From Clostridiales bacterium (GTDB taxonomy: Bacteria > Bacillota > Clostridia > Peptostreptococcales > Anaerovoracaceae), in assembly GCA_022766365.1 (NCBI GenBank), contig JALENW010000033.1:1-64000 (forward strand): DNA of 64,000 bases, given 5' to 3'. Shown here in pieces: positions 27,001 to 36,201 of this stretch (position 1 is the first letter of the stretch; every line of letters begins with the position of its first letter). The notes under the pieces are model-generated. The model did no database searches and was not told the DNA's origin. It was given only the letters and a program-made list of their open reading frames with translations. A program made the translations under genes and the position numbers.

Positions 27001-27909
27001 ATGCTTATATCAAAGATTTTAAAGGAACGAAACATACACTTCTATTCAGAAGGCGAAGAAGAAGTTGACTCTCTTGGATTAATAGGGTACAATGCCGGAG
27101 ACCGATATAATGTTGCTACATTTGTTGAAAACTCAAAATATATATGTGACTTTCCAAGTAATATAAAACTGATTATTACTAAGAGATATATTGCTGAAAA
27201 AATAAGAGAAACTAGAAAAGACATTGGGCTAATCGTTGTAGATGATCCTAGGAATTGCTTTTTTAAGCTTCATAATTATCTGGCAAAAAAAACTATATAC
27301 AAAAGAGAAAACTTCAAATCCAAGATTGATGATAGTGCGAAGATTAGTCAGCTCTCATCCATTTCCCAAAACAATGTGGTAATAGGTGAGAACACTATAA
27401 TCGAAGAATTTGTTGTTGTGAGAGAGAATACCATCATAGGTGATAACGTAATCATTCGTGCAGGATCCACAATAGGGTCAGAAGGTTTTGAATTTAAAAC
27501 CCTCGATGAAGAGACCTATAGGGTAGAGCACATAGGTGGAGTTATCCTGGAAGACAATGTTGAAATACAGTATAACACTTGTGTAGACAGGGCTATATAT
27601 CCTTGGGACAATACCTTTATAGGCACCCATTCTAAAATAGATAATTTGGTACATGTTGCACATGGAGTTAGACTTGGGAAAAATGTAATGATCGCTGCAG
27701 GTGCAACTATCGGTGGACGCTGCAATATTGGTGACAATTCATGGATTGGAATAGGAGCAGTTATCAGAAATGGTCTAATGCTAGGAGATAATTCGAGAGC
27801 AAACATGGGCTCTGTTGTAACAAAAAATGTAGAATCAAATGAGAGTGTGTCAGGAAACTTTGCTATTGAACACAGGAAATTCATTGATAGGATGAAAGGA
27901 GAAAAATAG
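27001..27909 (+). CDS. LpxD-like left-handed beta-helix acyltransferase, copy B
   Basis: This 302-residue paralogue of the protein at 24709 has the same N-terminal domain, beta-helix repeats (VVIGENTIIEEF, TIIGDNVIIRAG) and C-terminal SVVTKNVESNESVSGNFAIEH. The catalytic-type histidine appears in NLVHVAHGVRLG, closer to canonical LpxD than copy A. The two copies share distinctive residues such as YPWDNT, so they arose by duplication but have diverged across much of the beta-helix. They flank the WbpA-like gene, which suggests two separate N-acylation steps on UDP-amino sugars. Acyl donor unknown. Confidence 0.82.
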   Translation: MLISKILKERNIHFYSEGEEEVDSLGLIGYNAGDRYNVATFVENSKYICDFPSNIKLIITKRYIAEKIRETRKDIGLIVVDDPRNCFFKLHNYLAKKTIYKRENFKSKIDDSAKISQLSSISQNNVVIGENTIIEEFVVVRENTIIGDNVIIRAGSTIGSEGFEFKTLDEETYRVEHIGGVILEDNVEIQYNTCVDRAIYPWDNTFIGTHSKIDNLVHVAHGVRLGKNVMIAAGATIGGRCNIGDNSWIGIGAVIRNGLMLGDNSRANMGSVVTKNVESNESVSGNFAIEHRKFIDRMKGEK

Positions 27910-27910
27910 G

Positions 27911-28984
27911 ATGAAGTATGCTCTTATAGGTTGTGGCAGGATAGCAACAAATCACATGAAGGCCGCATTAAATAATGACCTTCAGATTGTAGCTGTATGT
28001 GATATCATTTTCGATAAAATGGAGAAACTCCTTGAAAAACATGAGCTTAAAGGAGAAAAAAATATAAAAAAATATACTGATTACAAAAATATGATAAGGG
28101 AAGAAAAGCCTGAACTCGTGAGCATAGCCACTGAAAGCGGAAACCATGCGGAGATTGCATTGTTTTGTATAGAAAACGGCGTAAACCTAATAATTGAAAA
28201 GCCTATGGCTATGAGCATTGAGGATGCTGACAGAATTATAGCTGCTTCCGAAGAAAAGGGCGTTAAGGTTTCGGCGTGTCATCAGAATAGATTTAATGTC
28301 GCTATACAGGAACTCAGAAAAGCTGTGGAAAATGGCAGATTTGGAAAACTGTCCCACGGCTCTATTCATGTTAGATGGAACAGGGATCATGGATATTATG
28401 ATCAGGCATCCTGGAGGGGAACGTGGGCGCAAGATGGTGGAGCGCTTATGAATCAGTGTATTCATGGAATTGATCTTCTAAGATGGATGATGGGAGACGA
28501 GATAGATGAGGTTTACGGGGCCACTAGACAGCAATTTCATGATTATCTTGAAGCTGAAGATCTTGGAATGGCTGTCGTTAAGTTCAAGAACGGTGCTATA
28601 GGTACAATAGAAGGGACGACTAATGTTTACCCTAAAAACCTTGAGGAAACCCTATATATTTTCGGTGAAGATGGAACGGTAAAAATCGGCGGAACATCTA
28701 CTAACAATATTGATGTGTGGAATTTTGCTGATGAGACTGAGGAGGACCATAAGAATAAGGGGCTTCAGGAAGAAACCAGCAATGTGTATGGCAACGGTCA
28801 CACTGCCTTGTTTGCAGACGTTATCGATGCTATCAAAAATGACAGGAAGCCTTATGTAGATGCATATGCGGGCAGGAATGCTCTTGAATTAGTACTCTCA
28901 ATATACAAGAGTCAGAAGACAGGAGAACCTGTTAAATTTCCACTGACCAATTTTGCCAGCACCGATATGAAGGGTGAATTTTAG
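27911..28984 (+). CDS. Gfo/Idh/MocA oxidoreductase, WbpB/WlbA-like
   Basis: A 357-residue NAD-dependent oxidoreductase. The N-terminal Rossmann motif MKYALIGCGRIATNHM and the signature EKPMAMS (catalytic lysine) are visible. In the WbpA-WbpB-WbpE-WbpD pathway this type oxidises C3 of UDP-GlcNAcA to a 3-keto sugar, which is then aminated. Position after a WbpA-like dehydrogenase and in the same operon as a second aminotransferase supports that role. One base separates it from the acyltransferase upstream. Confidence 0.9.
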   Translation: MKYALIGCGRIATNHMKAALNNDLQIVAVCDIIFDKMEKLLEKHELKGEKNIKKYTDYKNMIREEKPELVSIATESGNHAEIALFCIENGVNLIIEKPMAMSIEDADRIIAASEEKGVKVSACHQNRFNVAIQELRKAVENGRFGKLSHGSIHVRWNRDHGYYDQASWRGTWAQDGGALMNQCIHGIDLLRWMMGDEIDEVYGATRQQFHDYLEAEDLGMAVVKFKNGAIGTIEGTTNVYPKNLEETLYIFGEDGTVKIGGTSTNNIDVWNFADETEEDHKNKGLQEETSNVYGNGHTALFADVIDAIKNDRKPYVDAYAGRNALELVLSIYKSQKTGEPVKFPLTNFASTDMKGEF

Positions 28985-30106
28985 ATGTCAATAAAAGTTT
29001 GTCACATTACAACTGCACACGATAGCGATGATACTAGAATTTTTCAAAAAGAATGTGTTTTTTTAGCCAAAGAAAATGATTTTGATGTTTTTTTGATAGC
29101 CCCAGGTGAGTCAAGAAAAGAAAAAAATGTACAGGTTATAGGACTGGGTGAAAAGCCATCAAGCAGATTCAAAAGAATGGCATTTTTTACAAAAAAAGCC
29201 TTGAAAACGGCTGTGGATTTAGATGCAGATATATATCATTTTCACGACCCTGAGCTTCTAACTGTAGGTCTAAAATTAAAAAAAATGGGAAAACACGTGA
29301 TCTTTGACAGCCACGAGATTACAAGTGAACAGATAAAGATTAAAAAATACATTCCGGGATTTCTTAGAAATTTTGTTTCTGATTTGTATTACAGAAAAGA
29401 GACTAAGGTTACAAAAGAGATAGATGCTGTTATAGTTCCATGTTTATATGATGGCAAAAACTGGTTTGAGGGTAGAAGTAGAGAGACTATTTTTGTTGAC
29501 AATTTTCCAATACTATCTGATAAACTAAGGATAGAATATGATCCTTCTACAAGGCGTTATGACATTTGCACTATAGGAAGTTTAACCCCTGAAAGAGGTA
29601 TAACTGAACTGTTGAGGGCAAGGAAAATAGCAGACTGTTGTCTTCTTATGGGGGGTGAATTTTCCGATGATAATTACAAGAACAGATTGAATGAAAAAGG
29701 TCTTCTTAAGGATGTTGATTATGTTGGATACTGCTCCATGGATAAGGTGATTTCATATTATTCAAATTCAAAGATAGGGATTTCAACTATTCTTCCTGTT
29801 GGCCAATATGTTAAAGCGGGTAATCTGCCAACTAAGGTCTATGAATTTATGTCTATGAGTATTCCGGTAATTATATCTGATTTACCGTCTGCAAAGAAGG
29901 CTATTTCAGAATATAAGTTTGGTATAACGGTTAATCCGGAAAAACCAGAGGAAATAGCCGGGGCAATAGATTATCTTTTGAAAAACCCGGATTGCGCCCA
30001 AGAATATGGCAGAGAAGGAAGGCGAGCAATTGAAGAAAAGTACAACTGGGAAATGGAAGTTAAGAAGATTACAGTTTTGTATAGAAGAATTATGGGGAAA
30101 AATTAG
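28985..30106 (+). CDS. GT4-like glycosyltransferase
   Basis: A 373-residue GT-B glycosyltransferase. The N-terminal half holds HITTAHDSDDTRIFQKEC and YHFHDPELL, and the C-terminal half TIGSLTPERGITELL and TKVYEFMSMSIPVI, the nucleotide-sugar-binding pattern of GT4. The ATG directly follows the stop of the oxidoreductase. In the operon it would extend the lipid-linked repeat unit; the uronic acid made by the neighbouring genes is a possible donor, but this is inference from position. Confidence 0.88.
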   Translation: MSIKVCHITTAHDSDDTRIFQKECVFLAKENDFDVFLIAPGESRKEKNVQVIGLGEKPSSRFKRMAFFTKKALKTAVDLDADIYHFHDPELLTVGLKLKKMGKHVIFDSHEITSEQIKIKKYIPGFLRNFVSDLYYRKETKVTKEIDAVIVPCLYDGKNWFEGRSRETIFVDNFPILSDKLRIEYDPSTRRYDICTIGSLTPERGITELLRARKIADCCLLMGGEFSDDNYKNRLNEKGLLKDVDYVGYCSMDKVISYYSNSKIGISTILPVGQYVKAGNLPTKVYEFMSMSIPVIISDLPSAKKAISEYKFGITVNPEKPEEIAGAIDYLLKNPDCAQEYGREGRRAIEEKYNWEMEVKKITVLYRRIMGKN

Positions 30107-30117
30107 GAGACTTATAA

Positions 30118-31482
30118 TTGACGCAAGAAGTGATAGGAAAGTATACGGAATTTATTTCAAGTAAATTATCTGAAAAGTATTGTTACAGAATAATTTATTT
30201 TATATCTGTAATTTTGTTCAGTATAAGTTGGATTAATCAACTGATTATAGGTCCGAATTCATTTAGATTGACTGTATCAGTCGGCGCTCTCTTGACTATA
30301 ATCATGCTTTTTTTTGTGCCACGAGAGCAACATTATAAGGAGTACAGATTTAACAAAATATATTTGGCTTTGATATTAATAGTGGGAATATCCTACTTAG
30401 TTAATGGATTATATTTTCGTGTTGTTGGTTATCTGGCTATTGGTGTTGTGTTTTCTGTGATCGTACCTGTATTTCATTTGTCATTTAGCAAAGGGAATAG
30501 AGTTTTTTTGTCAACAGCCATTGCAAATGGAGTATTGACTTCATTTGTTCTATTCACTGTCATTGCTGTTTTGTTTGGCCCCGGACTATCGGTTGATCAA
30601 TATGCTGCTTTTGTAAAAAATCCGAATACAGTTGGTATATATATGACTATAACCATTGCATCATCTTCATATCTGATTTATAAAAAAAGTTATGACGGAG
30701 GAAGGTTTTATTTCGAAATAATTTGTATGGGGACTGCAATTGCAATGTGTTTTTTTGCTCAATCAAGGACTTCACTATTGGCCATTCTAGGAGAAGTTAC
30801 ATTTATGTTGGTGGTATTGATACCGGTCTATATTACTAAAAGCGAAAGGCACAGGGACTTTTGTAAAAAATTTATAGCCATTCTTTTGCTTATCTGTTTG
30901 TCTACAGTATTATTAACCGTTGCTTTTTATTACACAATGACCACTGTAAAAAAAGATATAGCCAAAATCATACCTAATTTGCAGATTAAAGCTACATATT
31001 CTGATGATGTAAATTTAACTACAAAGAAAATAGTAGATCTTTCAGAGTCAAGATTGAGTAAGGGCATAGAAAAAAAGAATAAAGATACGTTTACATCAGG
31101 AAGAGTAACCATTTGGAATGACTTCTATACAGACTTAAGTATTATTGGGCATCCTCAGGAAGGCAAAGACATAGCGTTCAAAGGGAGAGTATATAAGAGC
31201 ACGAATGCACACAATGTTTATTTGCAGGTGGCATATTCAGCAGGTATTATGGCAGGAATATCCATGATAATATTAATGTTTATTGTGATCAAGGATAGTT
31301 TTGTTGCCTTTTTTTATCATTGGAAAGGCAGCTTGATTAAACCGGAGAATGTATTTTTAATATTGACATCGATAGGGTTCTTTGTGGTCTCTTTAACATC
31401 AGGTGGATATATGTTGTACACATATTGTACAGCTACATTGTTTTGGCTCTTGTTGTTTGAATTCACAGTTAGAAAAGAATAG
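30118..31482 (+). CDS. wzy: Wzy-like polysaccharide polymerase / O-antigen ligase family membrane protein
   Basis: A 454-residue membrane protein with about eleven hydrophobic segments and one long extracytoplasmic loop at about residues 280-370, the layout of Wzy polymerases. The loop contains TSGRVTIWNDFYTDL and STNAHNVYLQVAYSAG; the latter resembles the conserved H-N-x-Y-L stretch of the Wzy/WaaL family. It would join repeat units on the outer face of the membrane. The start is TTG at 30118 with AGGAG 9 bases before it. Confidence 0.82.
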   Translation: MTQEVIGKYTEFISSKLSEKYCYRIIYFISVILFSISWINQLIIGPNSFRLTVSVGALLTIIMLFFVPREQHYKEYRFNKIYLALILIVGISYLVNGLYFRVVGYLAIGVVFSVIVPVFHLSFSKGNRVFLSTAIANGVLTSFVLFTVIAVLFGPGLSVDQYAAFVKNPNTVGIYMTITIASSSYLIYKKSYDGGRFYFEIICMGTAIAMCFFAQSRTSLLAILGEVTFMLVVLIPVYITKSERHRDFCKKFIAILLLICLSTVLLTVAFYYTMTTVKKDIAKIIPNLQIKATYSDDVNLTTKKIVDLSESRLSKGIEKKNKDTFTSGRVTIWNDFYTDLSIIGHPQEGKDIAFKGRVYKSTNAHNVYLQVAYSAGIMAGISMIILMFIVIKDSFVAFFYHWKGSLIKPENVFLILTSIGFFVVSLTSGGYMLYTYCTATLFWLLLFEFTVRKE

Positions 31483-31493
31483 GAGATTTAGTT

Positions 31494-32510
31494 ATGGTAT
31501 TGATAATAGGAGCGACCAGCTTTTTAGCCGTTCACACGGTAGATGCACTCTTGGAAAATGGTGAAAAGGTTGCTGTTACCGGCAGAGATAATAAATTTAA
31601 GGATTACTTTGAATCAAAGGGAGTCGAATACTATACTTTGGATTTAGCCAAGCCTGATGATTTTAACAATCTGCCAACGGGGGACGTTAAGGGTGTGATT
31701 TTGCTTGCAGCATTACTTCCGGCAAATTCGACAGCAAACTTGGTGGATGAAGAAAATGCTGCTGATTACTTTGTTATTAACACTTTGGGAACGGTGTACA
31801 CACTTGAGTACTGCAGAAAAAACGATATAAAGCGTCTGATTTCTACTGTTTCTTATACAGATGTTGCTGCTTCTTTAGGGAAAGGATATGTTATTACGGA
31901 GGAAGAGCCAAGGAATTATTTTTATCACGGTGATCATGCAGTTTATGCATTCTCAAAAAACGCAGCAAGTGACCTGATGGAATATTATAATCAGCAACAT
32001 AATATGAAGAATATTTGGTTTAGGTTACCGACAGTTTACGGAGTTGGACCTCACGGAAGTCTTCGAGTAAATGGAGAGCTAAAAAAATCCGGAATACAGA
32101 TATTTATGGAAAAAGCAAGTCAAGGTGAAGATATAACTATATTTGGAGATAAGAACTTATCAAGAGATGTTGCTTATGTGAAGGATGTTGCGAAGGCTTT
32201 CTGCCAGGCAATGGATAGTGAAAATGCAAAGGGACTATACAATATGACTTGTGGAAGCCCGGTGACTTTAGATGAACAAGCAAAAGTAATTGTTGATGTT
32301 TTTTCTAAAAGTGACGAGAAGAAATCAAAGATATTATACAATCCGAAATTAAAAAATGATGGACCCTCATATGAGTTTTCAATAGAAAAAGCAAAAAAGG
32401 ATTTTGGATATAATCCGGAATACAAAACTTTTAAAAGCATGATGATAGATTTTAAGAAAGATATGGATGAGGAGAAGTATCTGGATCTGTTTAACTATCC
32501 TAAACTTTAG
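31494..32510 (+). CDS. NAD-dependent epimerase/dehydratase (SDR family)
   Basis: A 338-residue extended SDR protein with an N-terminal LIIGATSFLAVHTVDALLENG nucleotide-binding loop, slightly unlike the usual GxxGxxG, and a catalytic Tyr-x3-Lys in YAFSK. YGVGPHGS, RDVAYVKDVA and a C-terminal substrate region are typical of sugar epimerases and dehydratases. GGAG precedes the ATG. It probably modifies a nucleotide sugar used in this locus, but the exact substrate and reaction cannot be assigned. Confidence 0.85.
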   Translation: MVLIIGATSFLAVHTVDALLENGEKVAVTGRDNKFKDYFESKGVEYYTLDLAKPDDFNNLPTGDVKGVILLAALLPANSTANLVDEENAADYFVINTLGTVYTLEYCRKNDIKRLISTVSYTDVAASLGKGYVITEEEPRNYFYHGDHAVYAFSKNAASDLMEYYNQQHNMKNIWFRLPTVYGVGPHGSLRVNGELKKSGIQIFMEKASQGEDITIFGDKNLSRDVAYVKDVAKAFCQAMDSENAKGLYNMTCGSPVTLDEQAKVIVDVFSKSDEKKSKILYNPKLKNDGPSYEFSIEKAKKDFGYNPEYKTFKSMMIDFKKDMDEEKYLDLFNYPKL

Positions 32511-32520
32511 GAGGCTGTAA

Positions 32521-33642
32521 GTGAAAAAAGTTCTTGTTGTGGGAAATGCAAGTTCAGTTTGGACGAAAGAATACATAAAAAACATACATATCAAACATGG
32601 GAATTGTGTGTGGGTTACGTGTTACAATAAGTTAAGTAATGCTGATGAGGAATTCTATAATACTATTAATGTGAAATTCCTAGATCTTAGTTCCCGTGGT
32701 AAATTTGAAAGAGTTATCAAGTATTACGGTCGGCTGAAAAAATTTTTGAATGTTCATAAATCAGAACTGGATATTGTAGATATACAAGGTCCGCCCCATT
32801 CATGGCAGGCGGACATAATTTATGCTGTATTTAGAAAATCTAAAGCAAGGATTGTTACAACCTTTTGGGGATCTGATATTCTCCAAATAGGTATTAAAGA
32901 TTCAAAACATCTGGAAAAGATACTTAATATTTCGAGATGGATAAACATAGGGACTTCGCATATGCATGATAAGCTTAGAGAATTCTATGGAAACAGATTT
33001 GATTCAAAATGCACATATATTGGATTTGGCAGTCCTGCGTTGACTTATATCAGAGAATGCAGAATGTCAAAGAGGGGCGCTAAGGAGCAGCTTGGATTGG
33101 ATCCATCAAAAGAAGTAATAGCAGTGGGGTATAATGGACGTCAAGAACAGCAGCATATAAAAGCAATAGAATCAGTAGATAAGTTACCAAGTGCCCATAA
33201 ATTAAGAGTTCAGCTGCTGATTCATATTGGCTATAATACTGAAACCGGATATAAGGAGAAAATAATCAAAAGTATAGAGAAAACCGGGTTAGCTTATTTG
33301 CTTATGGAAGACATGCTCGACCTATATAATGTTGCTATAATGAGGATTGCTACTGATATTTTCATACATGCCCAAACCAGTGATGGGCTCTCGGGTTCAG
33401 TAAGAGAGGCCGTATATGCGGGAGCTACACTTCTAAATCCTGTATGGATCAGATATGATAAGTTCGACAAAGACGGGGTAGAATATGTCAAATATACAGA
33501 TTTTCAGGATTTGACGACAAAGCTTAAGCTTGTGTTAGATAATATAATTAAAGTTGATAAAGATAAGAATCGAGAAGTATTATATAACGAATATTCATGG
33601 GAAGCAGTAGAACATAAATGGATGAGGATGTTTGATGACTAA
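32521..33642 (+). CDS. Glycosyltransferase, GT-B type
   Basis: A 373-residue protein starting with GTG at 32521 behind AGGAGG. N-terminal KKVLVVGNASSVWTKEYI and VTTFWGSDIL, and a C-terminal half with YNGRQEQQHIKAIE and IHAQTSDGLSGSVREAVYAGA, indicate a GT-B fold glycosyltransferase. The latter half resembles the GT4/WecF type enzymes that use nucleotide amino sugars, but the match is too loose for a specific call. It overlaps the flippase gene by eight bases. Confidence 0.8.
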   Translation: MKKVLVVGNASSVWTKEYIKNIHIKHGNCVWVTCYNKLSNADEEFYNTINVKFLDLSSRGKFERVIKYYGRLKKFLNVHKSELDIVDIQGPPHSWQADIIYAVFRKSKARIVTTFWGSDILQIGIKDSKHLEKILNISRWINIGTSHMHDKLREFYGNRFDSKCTYIGFGSPALTYIRECRMSKRGAKEQLGLDPSKEVIAVGYNGRQEQQHIKAIESVDKLPSAHKLRVQLLIHIGYNTETGYKEKIIKSIEKTGLAYLLMEDMLDLYNVAIMRIATDIFIHAQTSDGLSGSVREAVYAGATLLNPVWIRYDKFDKDGVEYVKYTDFQDLTTKLKLVLDNIIKVDKDKNREVLYNEYSWEAVEHKWMRMFDD

Positions 33643-35053
33643 ATTTTTTAAAAGTATAGGAAGTTTTTCACTGGGACCCATAGTTGGAGCTATACTCAGT
33701 TTTCTTACGGTTCCAATTATTACTCATTTTATCAGTCCGGATGAATATGGAAAAGCTAGCATGTTTATCCTGGCACAGAGTACAGTTTCTACTGTAATAT
33801 ATCTAGGAATGGATCAATCATTTGTGCGCGAATTCAATCTGATGAAAGATAATTTACAGAAACTTCTGGTTAATGCAATGATCATTCCTTTGTCTCTTTC
33901 TTTGATTGTTGGATTGGGATCAATTATACTATCAGACAAAGTCAGCCGTATACTTTTTGGTACATACAATGAGAAAATGGCTGTGACAGCTTTGGCTCTG
34001 TTACTCCCTTTCATGGTAATCGAAACATTTTCACTATTAAAGATCAGAATGGAAGAACGAGGACTTCTGTACTCGATGTTCACAATAATTTTAAAAGCCA
34101 TAGTTTTGGTGCTCACGGTAATTTTATTTTTGAGTTATGAGAAATCATTTAGGAGTGTTGTGTACGCAGCAGCTATGGGCGAGATTCTAACCGGCATGAT
34201 ATTGTACTTTGTTGTAATTAGAAAGTATAAATTTCAAAGAACTTTACTGGATAGTAAATTACAATATCGGATGTTAAAGTTTGGATTGCCATTAGTACCC
34301 GCATTTGCAGTTGGTTGGATTCTGACATCCATGGATAAGGTTATGCTGAGAACAATGTGTACTTATGACGAGTTAGGGCTTTATTCGGCTGCTTTTAAAA
34401 TAGTTTCGGTGTTGAGTGTTTTGCAGGCGTGCTTCACGCTATATTGGACACCGGTGGCATATAGGTGGTATCAAGAAGAAAAACCCGGCAGTCAGTACGA
34501 GTTTGTCAGCAAAATAATCGCAATCTTAATGACGGGGGTGTGTCTCGGTGTTTTATTGTTCAAAGAAGTTGTGGCCATAATATTAGGATCCAGTTTTAGA
34601 GATGCAATAAACATATTCCCATTTCTCCTATTGTTCCCAGTACTATACACGTTATCAGAAACCACGGGAATAGGGATTGGATTTAAGAGAAAAACAGGAT
34701 ACAACATAATTGTAACTTTGATTGCAGGAGCAAGCAATATTGCACTGAATTATCTGTTGATTCCTGTGTTTAATGGAGCTGGAGCTGCAATAGCAACAGG
34801 ACTTTCTTATATTGCATTTTTCTGGGGCAGAACACTGATTTCCAGGAAACTCTGGCATAAATTTGACCTGAAAATTTATCTAGTTGTAAATATTGTTGTG
34901 TTGGCTAATTGTGCAGTTCATACTTTCATGGATGGATTAGTTCCGTATTTGGTTACGAGTTTTTTTCTTATAGGACTGGTAGCAGTTGTTATTATATATA
35001 TAAGAAAATTCAATTTGATCGGGAGATTAAAAAATGGAGAGCTTTTCAGATAA
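33635..35053 (+). CDS. wzx: Wzx-like polysaccharide flippase
   Basis: A 472-residue protein with about 12-14 hydrophobic helices, beginning FFKSIGSFSLGPIVGAILSFLTVPIITHFISPDEYG, the hallmark N-terminus of MATE/PST flippases. It would move undecaprenyl-linked repeat units to the outer face for the Wzy-like enzyme. I take the ATG at 33635 (GAGGATG before it). It overlaps the preceding glycosyltransferase by eight bases and the following ATP-grasp gene by 20, so these three are translated closely together. Confidence 0.9.
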   Translation: MTKFFKSIGSFSLGPIVGAILSFLTVPIITHFISPDEYGKASMFILAQSTVSTVIYLGMDQSFVREFNLMKDNLQKLLVNAMIIPLSLSLIVGLGSIILSDKVSRILFGTYNEKMAVTALALLLPFMVIETFSLLKIRMEERGLLYSMFTIILKAIVLVLTVILFLSYEKSFRSVVYAAAMGEILTGMILYFVVIRKYKFQRTLLDSKLQYRMLKFGLPLVPAFAVGWILTSMDKVMLRTMCTYDELGLYSAAFKIVSVLSVLQACFTLYWTPVAYRWYQEEKPGSQYEFVSKIIAILMTGVCLGVLLFKEVVAIILGSSFRDAINIFPFLLLFPVLYTLSETTGIGIGFKRKTGYNIIVTLIAGASNIALNYLLIPVFNGAGAAIATGLSYIAFFWGRTLISRKLWHKFDLKIYLVVNIVVLANCAVHTFMDGLVPYLVTSFFLIGLVAVVIIYIRKFNLIGRLKNGELFR

Positions 35054-36191
35054 ATCAATTTTAATATTAGGGGCAAGTGAGTTGCAGGTACCTGCTATAG
35101 TGGCAGCTAAAAAAAGAGGTTTGGAAACATATGTTGTGGATTTCGATGAAAATGCTACAGGCATCCCATTTGCAGATCACTTTTATAACATAAGCACTTT
35201 GGATTACGAGAAGATTCTATCCTTAGCTAAGGAGAAAAAAATCAACGGTATAATGACTATATGTAGCGATAGACCTATGATGGTGATTGCAAGGGTTGCG
35301 AAAGAGTTGGGACTTCATGCAATTTCTCCTGAGAGTGCTTACTTGGCAACAAACAAAGCTGCCATGAGAAAAGCTCTGAGAGAAGAGAATGTTCCGGTAC
35401 CCGGATTTGAAATAGTTAATGATTTTCATACGTTTTTATTGTCCGCAGAGCATTTTCCAAATTCGTTTATCGTTAAACCATCTGATAATTCCGGAAGCAG
35501 GGGAATTACCCTCGTAAACCGTTACGATGAGTGGGAACCTGCATATAATTATGCCTCCGAAAATTCCTCTGATGGAGTTGTACTCATTGAAGAATATATG
35601 GATGGGCCTGAAGTGAGTGTGGAGATAATGGTATCCCATGGAAAGGTACAAGTAATTCAGATTACAGATAAAATTACAACCGGTGCACCTCATTTTGTTG
35701 AGATGGGACACACTCAACCATCAAGATTATCTGAAAATATCAAAAATCAAATAAAAAAAATATCCATTGATGCTGTAAAAGCTCTGAAAATTACTACAGG
35801 ACCTGCTCACGTTGAGGTTAAGGTTACGAAAGAAGGTGTAAAAATAGTAGAACTGGGTGCACGACTTGGCGGAGATTATATTACTACAGATCTTGTGGAA
35901 CTTTCAACCGGTTATGATATGGTAGATGCAGCAGTTTTATGCTCTTTGGGAAATGAGGTTACAGCAGAATTTCTTGAATCAAGACATTCTGCGATTAGAT
36001 ATTTTTCCTTTAACCAATATGTGAACCTGACGAGAAATATAATATCCAAGATGGAAAGAATGTATATTAATAAATTGGATGTATCTGAGGTAAAATCAAG
36101 CAGAGACAGGGAGGCTTTTTTTATAGTTTCGGCAGATACTGAGAAAGAACTTGACAAAAAAATATATGAGATTGAGGAAGGTATTCTTTAG
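35034..36191 (+). CDS. ATP-grasp ligase
   Basis: A 385-residue ATP-grasp enzyme (carbamoyl-phosphate synthase/biotin carboxylase-like fold). The N-terminal domain starts ILILGASELQVPAIVAAKKRG. ATP-binding elements are FIVKPSDNSGSRGITLV, VLIEEYMDGPEVSVEIM, and VEVKVTKEGVKIVELGARLGGD, with the metal-binding Glu. Such enzymes join a carboxylate to an amine or thiol through an acyl-phosphate. In this operon it could amidate a uronic acid or attach an amino acid to the polysaccharide. It begins 20 bases inside the flippase gene and is followed by the second aminotransferase. Confidence 0.85.
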   Translation: MESFSDKSILILGASELQVPAIVAAKKRGLETYVVDFDENATGIPFADHFYNISTLDYEKILSLAKEKKINGIMTICSDRPMMVIARVAKELGLHAISPESAYLATNKAAMRKALREENVPVPGFEIVNDFHTFLLSAEHFPNSFIVKPSDNSGSRGITLVNRYDEWEPAYNYASENSSDGVVLIEEYMDGPEVSVEIMVSHGKVQVIQITDKITTGAPHFVEMGHTQPSRLSENIKNQIKKISIDAVKALKITTGPAHVEVKVTKEGVKIVELGARLGGDYITTDLVELSTGYDMVDAAVLCSLGNEVTAEFLESRHSAIRYFSFNQYVNLTRNIISKMERMYINKLDVSEVKSSRDREAFFIVSADTEKELDKKIYEIEEGIL

Positions 36192-36201
36192 GAGGTGAGT
36201 T

